Source: Sphagnum magellanicum (lineage: Eukaryota > Streptophyta > Sphagnopsida > Sphagnales > Sphagnaceae). Taken from it: a stretch of 64,000 nt of DNA. The notes under the pieces were generated by a model. The model was not told the origin of the DNA and did no database searches. It saw nothing but the letters and a program-made list of their open reading frames with translations. The position numbers were made by a program, and so were the translations under genes. Below, piece after piece: positions 14,265 to 24,184 of this stretch; the first letter of the stretch is position 1, and the number at the start of each line of letters is the position of its first letter. The DNA lies in assembly GCA_021904315.1 (NCBI GenBank), contig CM038925.1:11596501-11660500 (forward strand), written 5' to 3'.

Positions 14265-14759
14265 TCAATGTGGTCTTTGTGAAGGTAAGGCGTTGCTGAG
14301 CTTTCCCAGGTATGAGTTATGTATGAGGCTATCCATGTCCAGCATGTGCACCTGCTGCAATACAATAATTATTCTCTTAACCATTGAAATTCCATCAGGC
14401 CCAAAGCATGATGATCAACCAATTGAGCAACTAGCTTGTATGAGCAATTATGTGGAAGCATTTTACCTTTACCACTTTATTCTTTGTCCAAAAACTGCTG
14501 CCAGTAAAGAGGCCTGTTTTCAGACATCCAAGATGATGGGGTCATCTGTTTCTCTTCTTGTCACTTACAGTTTCAAAATATGTATGGGTTTAGTGACACC
14601 CTACATGGAACACAAAATGTTGGCAACCCCTGCTCTGTTAAAAGAAATGAAATGCTCCAAAGAATGTCATGAAGAGAAGACATGTACCTCATCAACAAAG
14701 TGATCACCTGAGACAAATTTTGCCACAGCTTGATCTGCGTATCTGTTTAGAACCTGACC
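14265..14759 (-). CDS. last two exons of an unidentified small protein gene (candidate)
   Basis: Two exon-like blocks with good splice signals. Exon 14759-14688 follows ttttgcag and ends before gtacat. It reads GQVLNRYADQAVAKFVSGDH and then FVDE, exactly 72 nt and phase 0. Exon 14354-14265 follows a cagcag acceptor, reads VHMLDMDSLIHNSYLGKLSN then ALPSQRPH, and stops with TGA. The acceptor is a NAGNAG type, so a Gln may be included or skipped. The composition looks protein-like and in-frame reading crosses the junction, but I do not recognise the family. Upstream exons were not placed with confidence; one possible partner lies at about 16265-16170. It could be a decayed gene copy instead. Confidence 0.4.
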
Positions 14760-16168
14760 CTGCAAAACAACTTACATACCAACCACAGTATGAATTTCAG
14801 AAAGTACAAAAATAGAGATATGGCACCGACCAAGTTATCAAATAGTCAGACTGAATCCAAAAGCAAATTATGGGACTTGGGGAGGCATCATATCTATGAA
14901 TGTTGCCTAGAAAAGTCTGGAGTAACACTTAGTGTAACTCTAGAGTCTGTTAGTTGCAGCAAAACAAAAAGATTAACACAACAAGATGAGTGTGTGTGGT
15001 CATAACCTTATGAGTGTTAGTCACAGAGCATCACCTTAGTCATAAATACAGTGACAAATTGCCATGACTACCCACTGACTTCATCAGCAAGCATTAAGAC
15101 TAAGGAATAGACAGGCATATAAAGGGTATAAATGATAGAAACCCATGCAAAAAATGACCCTATTCATCCTTGCTGCAACTTATGAGTGGTTTTCATTTTG
15201 CAGGGTTTCATCATCTGCCTCATCTTCGTGAAAATAACTTCCTCACCCTATTGAGACACATTTGCAGCAGCCAAAAATGTAGTTCCACTTACAGTCACCA
15301 GAACAATAGAAGTCCTTCAGCACACAGACCCCCCAGCCTCAAACATGACATCATAATTGTCATTAAGAATCCAAAAAGTTCTGGTTTGTTGTAGTGCCAG
15401 GCTGACTCCATCCAATCCAGACTCTAGGTTATGCATTTCTGGAACAAGATCAAGAAAGAACTACCTGAACAGTTTCTTTTCTTTTTGTGGGCTTCTACTT
15501 TCAGAAGAGGAAAATATTCCTCTGCTTCCAAATCAAACTCAGTAGCAAAGGTGTGACTATGCCCTACCCACTTCAACCCTGCTCAGCTGTTTGGCTTACT
15601 TTACTTCTCCCCTTGCTGTTTGGTTCCTTTCACAGTTGTCAGCCCCAGTATAACTGGTAAGAACTCTTGCCATAACCCTCCTGTTACAGTTTCTGGTTCA
15701 TCTGCTGTAACTTCAGTCAGCTACAAAAGAGTCAAATCTCAACTCCCAAAACACTATGCACACTGTGGAACCAGATCACTCAACTTCTTGTCACATCCCA
15801 AAGTAGAGCTAAGAGGGTCTCCACAGAGGCAAGTCATCAAAAAATCCAGGTGCTGGAAAAGGCATACATCGCTTGCTCAATGTCTACACATAGTTCATAA
15901 CTCCTTTGCATCCAAAACCAGACAAAACGACCCTTCTGGAGTCCAATCATATGAGAGCTACATTTCAACTTCCAAAAGGTTCCTAATTGTAGATTGCAAT
16001 ACTGAATTTTGGGATACATAACCAAACAGTTTTTTATTCTTTATTTCTGATGTTCTAAGGTTGAGTCTTGATGTTGCTCACCTCACACTCATAGACCTTG
16101 TTTTCTTTGGATTTTAGTCCAAGGCCAAGAGCAATACTGAGGTCGAGCCTAGCATTTTCTTCTCACAT
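14760..16168. other. no supported exon
   Basis: Possible intron or spacer between the candidate exon blocks. The string cccactgacttcatcagc near 15068 matches (reverse-complemented) a dispersed repeat that also sits in HCF173 introns. Open frames such as the one at 15620-16021 show no recognisable domain. Confidence 0.35.
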
Positions 16169-16264
16169 ATTATGTCTGTAAGCAGGCATGAAGCTCCACA
16201 CCTGTTCTTGCCCTACAAATCCTGACCCCATCATCCCCACTGCCATGCCATTGTCCTGCAACCC
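16169..16264 (-). CDS. exon-like block, unidentified, possible 3' end or upstream exon
   Basis: After ttgcag the minus strand reads DNGMAVGMMGSGFVGQEQ, then VWSFMPAYRHNM and a TGA stop. AATAAA-like strings lie about 100 nt further on, near 16040. Alternatively the block could be cut at a weak gtgtgg donor after the GQEQ codons and spliced to the candidate exons at 14.3-14.8 kb in the same phase. Coding status is uncertain and no family was recognised. Confidence 0.3.
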
Positions 16265-17442
16265 AAAAAAAAAAAAGAACCAGTTCAAATGCTTGAAGCC
16301 AAATAAATCACCAAACATGTGCAAAACACAACCAATATAGTTATCACAACCGAGAGAATTGCTTTCCTGGGACTACATTACTCTGAAGCACCACCTGGGA
16401 GATGATTGCAAAGTGTGACAGTTAACAGTTTGTGATTCAACTGTTGCATCAATCATAGCTAACAGGGGTGAGCTTCTCCAGAACTGGATACACCACAACT
16501 GGCCAAAATGTACGGCTGTGATTCATGAACAATGACTTTTACTTGCAAGAAAGAAATCACCCAACCCTAGACGCAATTGACTAGTAACGGAGCAACACGA
16601 AATCTTTCACAAGAGTCGCCCTTCCTCATCCTAAAAGATTCCAACGACGAGGACATGTGGAGAGCAAAAGAAAAGAAATTTATTTTACGGGTGAGCAAAT
16701 TTGTTCTTGGAATCCTCCAATGCACCAACCTCCATCCAACTTGTCGACTATGCACATTTTCACTAACACTCCCTCCTCACATTCAACAAAAAAAATCCAA
16801 AGCAGAGAAAGACAAAAAAAGAATCCAAACCTTGAGGCCACCTTTGATCTTGGCGTCTGCGACGCAACTGGAATTGCTTGTACGTACTCGATTGCACGCC
16901 CCCGATCTTCATCTTCTTCCGCGCACACTCTCTCTCCCTCCCTCTCCCTCCCCCACACACTCTCGCGCACGACATACGAACGCACAAAACCCTAATTTCT
17001 CGGAGCCTGGAACCCTAATATTTCTTGGGTTTTCCGCCTCGAAAAAACTAGTTTCTTGGATGCTCCGCCCGAAAAAAAAAGGGACTAATTTCTTGGTTTC
17101 TCCACCAGAAACAAAAATAATTTCTTGGGGCTTCCGCCAGCACAGGAGCGACGTGGCCTCTTCTGGTGCCAGGAAGAAGAAGGCAACTCTAGCCCCGTCA
17201 GAGATTTTTTTTAATTAAAAAAATTATTTATTTATTTATTTATATTTTTTTCTGGGGGCGAAATTTGGCATTTTTTTGGACCTGCAAAATATGATTTCGG
17301 CACAAACAAAGGATTTTTGTGAAAAAAGGACTAATTAGCTAGATTTTGAAATTAAAAAAAAAGGGCCATATTTCTACAGCAGCTGCCAGTAGGTAGCCAA
17401 ACTACAACATGAATCTTAGAAAATTTCTAGTTTCACATCTGG
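16265..17442. other. spacer with a GC-richer, CT-rich island and telo-box-like strings
   Basis: 16900-16990 is CT-rich and is followed by two AACCCTAAT-type strings (about 16987-16995 and 17011-17020), typical of plant 5' leaders and promoters. Here the strand and gene are unclear. Near 17020-17140 a short phrase around TTTCTTGGxTxTCCGCC recurs three to four times. No convincing open frame. Confidence 0.4.
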
Positions 17443-17990
17443 ACTATAGCCATATTTAACTAAATTCAGTTGTGAATGATCGCCAGTTTGGCTACATCAC
17501 AAAACTGCACCAAAAAGAAAAAGGAAAACCCTGCACGGTCAGAGGAGATAAAACTCAAAAAAGAAAAAGAAAAATCTGGTCTATAGCTATATTTAGCTAA
17601 ATTCAGTTGTGGATGATCGCCAGTTTGGCTACATCACAAAATTTCACAAAAAAAGAAAGAAAATCCTGCACGTCTAGATGAGATAAAACTCAAAAAGAAA
17701 AAGAAAAAATGGTGTATAGCCATATTTAGCTAAATTTAGCTATGGATGGTCGCCAGTTTGTCCACGTCACAAAATTGCACCCAAAAAAAAAAAAAAAAAC
17801 TCTGCACGGTCAGATGAGATAAAACTCAAAAAGAAAAAAAAGGAAAAAAAAATAGTGTATAGCCAAATTTAGCTAAATTCAATTGTGGATGATCGCCAGT
17901 TTGGCTACGTCACAAAATTCCACCCAAAAAAAAAAAAACCCTGCCCGGTCAGATGAGATAAAACTTAAAAAGAAAAAATATATATTTATT
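17443..17990 (+). repeat. four tandem copies of a ~140-bp repeat
   Basis: Units begin near 17443, 17581, 17715 and 17858. Each starts tatagccatatttagctaaa, then gatgatcgccagtttggcta, then a cacaaaattgcac block, an A-rich tract, ctgcacggtcagatgagata, and a second A-rich tract. Unit length varies mainly through the A tracts. The first half also occurs singly at about 40750, 44565 and (inverted) 50100. The block lies about 450 bp upstream of the HCF173 start codon. Confidence 0.85.
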
Positions 17991-18399
17991 AAAAAAAAAA
18001 AACCCCAGCGGCGATGATGATGGGCTTTGAGCCACCCGATTTGCATAAGAGCGCCCGGACTATCGCTGTCGATGTATCTGACTCAATTCCCGCTTCTTTA
18101 CGCTGACGTTCTAGACCGTGTGCTCACTCTCCGGGTGATGCGTTTCCTTGTTAGCCACATGTTGGTGTTCGTCCGCCCCTGCGAGTCCTCTCTCTCTCTC
18201 TCGTCGCGCTCTCGTTGTTATGTTTTTGCCAAGAGACAATTGAAGCGCTACTACTATGTCTGTGTTATGGAAGAAATCTTCAGTTTCTATAGTGAAGTTT
18301 CATCATAGAGAACAAATTTTGTGATTTCGGCATTGGAAGGAATCATCTGACGAGAGGATTTTGTACAGTTTTGGTTGTGGATCGCTCTTGAGGTTCTGT

Positions 18400-18403
<4 letters not shown>

Positions 18404-18439
<36 letters not shown>
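18404..18439 (+). repeat. (GA)n microsatellite in the HCF173 5' leader
   Basis: About 18 GA units end 7 nt before the chosen ATG at 18447. GA/CT runs in 5' leaders are common in plants. The frame stays open upstream through an Arg-Glu repeat, but the start at 18447 is preferred because MATAVMSS begins a normal plastid transit peptide. Confidence 0.9.
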
Positions 18440-18441
<2 letters not shown>

Positions 18442-18446
18442 CAGCC

Positions 18447-21400
18447 ATGGCTACTGCTGTAATGAGCTCCAATTCGATGCGTACATGGGGAGGAGCTCAA
18501 GAGCTGCAGTATCATCGGAGTGCTACTAGATTCCCGGTGGTGCGGACGACGAGTTTGAACGGTATGCCGCTTTGCTCCAAACCTCAATGCAAACCGCGCT
18601 TGCTACAACCTGGACCTTTCTCGGTGAATGCTTCGAGTGAGGAGAGAGGGGAGGCGGAGGGCGGAATTGCGAAGGAGGAGGCGACGAGCAGTACTACTAC
18701 TAGTAGGACGACCAGCGGAAAACAACAGGTGCGCGATTTTTGACATTGTTAAGGTACAAAACTTCGTTTGTTACATGGAAACAGTGATGTGAGAATGGCG
18801 GTAATCGCAACTGGATATGGCAGGTGTGATGTACGACTGGATAATGCAAATGTGTTTGCCAATTTTATCAAATGCTCCTCCCTTCTTGTTCAGAGGAGAT
18901 CACATGATTGAGCAGAAAAGTCAGACTCTGAAATGCTGATGGGGAATTATGCTTGATCAATGACTAGAAAAGTAGAATACATTGGCATGAGCTTTTTCCA
19001 GATCAGAATGCATTCCAAATTCAGGCACATTCCGAATCTCTTACTGTGCACATCCTTAAAATCCTATAGCATCTCTGTGGGATTCCTCCCCAAGAAAAAG
19101 ATGCAGTGGTGATCAAGAGACCATCTTTGTGATATCAAATGTTAAAATTAGGGGCCAATATATTATGTCGAAATTGGAACCTCCTGCTGTCAGTCCCATC
19201 AGTCATCAGAATAGACTATGACTAGAAAAGTAGAATACATTTGGCATGAACTTTTTTCTGGATCAAAATGCAAAATTTGTGCACATTCTAAATCTCTTTC
19301 TGTGCACAGATCCTATAGCATCTCTATGAGATTCCACTCTAAGGAAAAGATGCAGTGGTGATCAAGAGTTTGTCTTTGTGATACCAAATGTTATAGATTG
19401 GGTCCCTAGATATTATGTCAAAATTGGAACCTCCTCCTGTCAGTCCTTGTCCATCAGTCATTAGAATTTAGAAGTGCAGCTTCTTCTATCCTACAAAACC
19501 TAACTTTTTGAAAAGCTTTGGAGTCCAGGTAGCACTGAGCTTGGAGGATGTGAATCCAGTGGGACTTGGTCGAAGATCGCGTCAACTGTTTGATAATGTA
19601 TGGCGTCGCTTGACAGATTTAGGTCAGCTGACAAGCTCAACCAGAGTAACAGATGATTATGAGTATGAGAATGTGGTCATTGGAGGACCCATGTGTGATT
19701 TCACCACTCCCAATGCTGAGCTTACCACAGTACTAGTTGCTGGTGCTACTGGCCGTGTTGGTCGCATTCTTGTCCGGAAACTGCAGCTTCGTGGCTACAA
19801 AGTCAAGGTATGTCAGTCCAAAGTCAAGGTATGTCAGTCCAGAAGTAAACCATACAGTTCCTTTTGCAGATGCTCTTTTTTTGGGACACCTTCAAATTCT
19901 GATATGAAAAATTCAGTATCGAACAGGCCCTAGTGAGGAAGGCTGATGAGGAGACCCTGGAGATGCTTCCGCGCTCAGTTCAAATCGTTGTTGGGGATTT
20001 AGGAGAGCCTGCAACATTGAAAGCTGCTGTTGAGGGCTGCAACAAAGTGATATTTTGTGCAACAGCCCGTTCCTCAATCACTGGAGATTTGTCCAGAGTC
20101 GATCATGGAGGGGTTTACAACCTATCCAAAGCATTTCAGGTTTGTCAAGTATAATAGTCAATTGGCAGAGCAATCTAGTTGGACAGGGACTGTAACAGGC
20201 AATTCTTGGAGACTCCCTGTCTTTTCCTGTCCTAAGTGTTTGCAATCTCTCTGCATTTAGGATTACAATCACAAACTAGCACAATTACGGGCAGGACGCA
20301 GCAGCAAGAGCAAACTCCTGTTGGCTAAATTCAGCCAATCAAATGGAGTGGACGGTTGGGAACTGCGGGAAGGGACTTACTTTGTAGATGAGATAACAGG
20401 CAAGTATGATGGAGGCATGGATGCTCAGCTTGAAATTGCAGAAGATGGCAACGCCATATTCTCAGGTCTGTGCTTCTGGCAAGAAAATCCATACCTTGTC
20501 ACATGCATCTTCTAGCTGGTTTGTAGCATTGTCTTGATGAGTTTGTCACTGATAGACTTTTGATGTGATTTTTGTTTCAGGTTATGTGTTCACGAGAGGT
20601 GGTTATGTTGAGTTGGTAAAGCGGCTCTCTCTTCCTCCTGGCCTCACCCTTGACAGGTAGAGATTGCTGATGGTCTTTGCATAGTATTTAGGTTGTAGCA
20701 GAGATGTGATTGTTGTTTCAGATGTTAATATGAAGATGATAACAGCATCTGATCCCTTTATGACTACCAATTCTCAGGATTTATCAAATAGGAGGTCATT
20801 ACTGTTCACATCTCCTAGATATCACATTTATGCCATAGACAACACTCACAGATTATCTTTCATGTTGCCAGGTATGAGGGGTTGGTGTTGTCAGTTTGCG
20901 GGGATGGCAAGACTTATTCACTCCTCCTAGAGACTGATTCAACTGAGAATGATTCAACATCCAGGCTCTATGTTGCACGTTTTCCTACACGACTTGGATA
21001 CAGCAGGGTCTTTTCCTTTGCCCTCCATCATTGACATATCACTTTTAATGCTGGAACACTCAAGTGAGATCACAGAGTTGAGAAACTGTATTCACAATAA
21101 TGTTAGTCGATCAATTCAATTAGCTACCTGGATCACTTCACTATCAAAGTAAGGTGAAAGTTTATGGTCAACTTTTGTGTGTCAGAGGCACATCAATGCA
21201 TAAATGCAGGACTGCCACCTGATTTGTCATCTTGTTCATAAGAGCTACCTTTAAGCTTTGAGTCACCTTCAATCATTGTTTTGTGTGTTGCAGGTTAGGA
21301 TACCCTTTTCCACATTTCGACCTATGAATCCAGAAGACCCACCACTTGACCCCTTTCTTGTACGCACCCTTGCAATTCGGTTTGAGCCCCGGCGGCAGGT

Positions 21401-24184
21401 GGGTTAAAGTTCTGAAATATTTTTTACTGTATCACACTTTTTAAGCCCACTTCGTCTTCGTTTGTCTACTCCCTTTTGTCTGTTATGTTCTGTTCTTTCT
21501 TCCTGATGTGTGTCTGCTTTGTTTTTTTGTTTTTGCCCTCTATGTTTTCTCTGTGTTTTCCTTTCTGTGTCATAGGGTGCTTGCCAGTATCATGACTGAG
21601 TCTTCCCATTGCTTCTGTACTTACAACAGAAACTCAGTACACAGGCTAGTGGCCCTACTGTAAGGTGTTGATGAAGTCAATGAATAGTTGTAGATAGATA
21701 AGTCAATTTCATACATGCCACTGCTGATGGTCCTTGAACAAGTGAGAGACTGTCACTGCTGTTCATGCTCCTAGTTTCTTTTTGTTCTGTTCTTCCCTTC
21801 TGTGTATTTCTTCTTCCCAGTTATTCAGAATTTATCTGGGAGTTTTCCTTAATCATGAGTATGGAGATTTCTCAATACTCATCAGAGTTATTTATTCCTG
21901 GAACTTATGCTGAGTGCAGAATGCATCAAATTGCATTGAAGTTCCTATTGTCACAAGGCCAAGTTATGTCTTGTTTCACTCCCTTGAAACTTGGTCTATT
22001 GAGTCAAATCAAAGCCCTAAGCATCACATTCTAATAAACATTTTGTGCTACAGAGATCTCCAGCACCTCGTCCATCAACTGCAGGAAATGGAGTCCCAAC
22101 AGAACGTGAAAACAGCAGCTTTAAGCTAGTCATTGACTACATCAAAGCCTTGCCAGTGAGCTATCTGATTCCCTATCCCTTTTCATACATTCAAAGATTT
22201 GAGTTCTGCAATGTTATTGTCACTGGTCACTTTCAATGACCTCAATTTATCTGCTCATTGGTATATCCTTGGAAGAAATGCAAGGTTAATGATTACTTTG
22301 TATGCTGTACATGCATTCTGCTTTGTGTCTTGTAGATATTATCACTAAGTCTATTTCAGATGGGAGCATGATGTGATAGTTATGCTGTTGATGCAGGGGG
22401 GGCAGGAGACAGATTTTATTTTAGTGTCCTGTTCTGGAGCTGGGATATCATCTGATGGACGGGAAAAGATCCTTAGGGCTAAGCAGGTGTGCTCTTTTTT
22501 ATATCTGTGCAGTATGCCCTCATAATTTTTCTTAGACAATTTGTTCTGCGAAACCATTCTCCGTAGCCCTCACATTTTGAGGTTCTTGTATTACCAGGCT
22601 GGAGAGACTGCACTTCGTAATTCTGGTGTTGGATACACAATTGTGCGACCAGGCCCACTTCAGGTTCGCCTGTGTTTTTGAAAAGTTATTTCTGGCTATT
22701 TTGATTATGCCATGCATTTGACTAAGGTCTTGATTTGGTCTTAATGGTCTCAATGCATAGGATCCAGAACATGAGTTGTGTTCTGCTTTTTTATGCATTG
22801 GCTCTCTGATTGTTGATTGGACAATCAACATTTTGTTTCCTATGATCTAACTGGTGGGGGGCAAGGTCAGCAGACCATTAGAGATAGGAGCTGAAACAGT
22901 TAATATGCATGACATCCTTGAAAGTCCCCTGCAAGTTTAGATCCACTAGGGTATGCACATTTTCCTTGTCATGATTGTTGTAATATATTGAACAGGAGGA
23001 GCCAGGAGGTCAACGTGCATTGGTGTTTGACCAAGGAGATCGAATCACTCAGGTGACTGTTATTCTTTCCATACTTCTGAATTCTCTCCTCCATAGATAA
23101 AGGAGGGCTCATCCTACTCTCACCATTGCGAATGCAGGTTAACCTACTCAACAGAGAGTCTAGCATCAGTCTGTGGACATTGTTTTATTCCTGTGAGCTT
23201 TTATTTGCTCACTTGTGGATGCCTGACACTCATTCTATCTGGACATGCAGAGTATAAGCTGTGCTGATGTGGCAGATGTGTGTGTCAAGGCACTACACAA
23301 TCCCACAGCTCGCAATAAAAGCTTCGATGTAAGTAATCCATACACCTTCTGTCTCTGGCTGTAGTGTAGAAGAGCAAAGCTCCTGTCTTCACAATGGATT
23401 CTCTGTTCACAGTTATGGGAGAAAAAGTCCCCTTTTGGTCTATACCCACTGTAGAAGCTGGTGAAGTCAGTGGGTAAGGCATTGATAGATATGTTGCTAT
23501 CATATGTACCGTTGATGGTCACTGAACAATTGTGAGACTGTCACTGCTGTTCATACTGCTAGTTCTATTGTTTGTAGTTCAAGTTCATCCCTTCTGTGTT
23601 TTTCTTCTTTGCAGTTCTTCAGTCCTTATCTGGAAGTTTTTCACCTTGTCCTGGTTTTCTTAATTGTGAGTATGGAGGCATCTTGATACTCATAAGAGTT
23701 ACTATAGGAGATAAAGTATATTTTGTCACTTCTAAAACTTTCCCAGAGCTTGAAGTGAAATTTTCCAAGCACAACACCTGAAATATGATGACCAATGCTG
23801 TTTCTAGGTCTGTTATGAGTATGCAGCAGAGGAAGGACAAGGTCTCTATGAATTGGTGAGTTTGGGGCCCTTGGTGCAAAGACATGTGTATCTGCTGAAC
23901 AAGGAATAAGCATAAGCCTAGGCTACTTGAAACAACATCTGACTTATTTGAGATAGGGTGATCACCTGTAGGAACATCATTTGAAACTGAGGATTGCAAC
24001 ATCTTTGCATGGCAACATTGTTGTGGAGTCAGATTTGTTCCAATGTTGTGCTCATGAGGACTATGAGGTAGGCAATGTTTTGATATGTGATGACCACATG
24101 ATGTGACGGCAGGTGGCGCATTTGCCAGACAAGTCAAATAACTACTTGACTCCAGCGTTAGCAGTTCTTGAAAAAAACACATGA
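18447..24184 (+). CDS. HCF173: HCF173-type chloroplast psbA translation factor (atypical SDR with CIA30 domain)
   Basis: Chloroplast protein needed in flowering plants for psbA mRNA stability and translation initiation, hence photosystem II. Exons: 18447-18728, 19529-19807, 19927-20139, 20261-20465, 20581-20656, 20872-21007, 21294-21398, 22054-22155, 22397-22486, 22598-22663, 22996-23052, 23251-23328, 23808-23855, 24113-24184; 602 residues, all junctions in frame. Residues 1-70 look like a transit peptide. The NAD(P)-binding fold shows TVLVAGATGRVGRILV (GxxGxxG, about residues 161-176) and VVGDL. The SDR is split by a CIA30 domain (about 275-432: GVDGWELREGTYFVDEITGK, IPFSTFRP). The fold resumes with FILVSCSGAG, YTIVRPGPL and SFDVCYEYA. 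The length is close to Arabidopsis HCF173. The CIA30 insertion separates it from HCF244. The second exon's donor is duplicated, see findings. Confidence 0.94.
18961..19469 (+). repeat. tandem duplication of ~255 bp in HCF173 intron 1
   Basis: Two diverged copies, 18961-19218 and 19219-19469, both beginning tgactagaaaagtagaatac. Both carry gatgcagtggtgatcaagag and attggaacctcctgctgtca-like strings. The second copy ends about 60 bp before exon 2. Confidence 0.85.
19799..19840 (+). repeat. perfect 21-bp duplication of a splice donor
   Basis: The 21-nt unit containing aaagtcaag|gtatgtcag occurs at 19799-19819 and again at 19820-19840, so two identical 5' splice sites lie 21 nt apart (gt at 19808 and 19829). 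Using the second adds VCQSKVK in frame. Confidence 0.9.
21595..21860 (+). repeat. dispersed repeat copy in HCF173 intron 7
   Basis: Shares ordered blocks with 23450-23690, with 25680-25990 (in part), and inverted with 59040-59180. The blocks are a gttgatgaagtcaatga-type phrase, gagactgtcactgctgttca, cttctgtgtatttcttcttc and cttatctgggagtttttc-like strings. Non-coding, no recognised terminal motifs. Confidence 0.65.
23450..23690 (+). repeat. dispersed repeat copy in HCF173 intron 12
   Basis: Same block order as the copy at 21595-21860: gctggtgaagtcagtgggt, gagactgtcactgctgttca, cttctgtgtttttcttcttt, cagtccttatctggaagttt. Lies wholly inside the intron 23329-23807. Confidence 0.65.

Noticed and set aside
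16577..17218. 213-codon plus-strand open frame with Ser/Pro/Leu-rich text
   Set aside because: Translation of a CT-rich island with low-complexity content, no domain, and stop-poor by composition.
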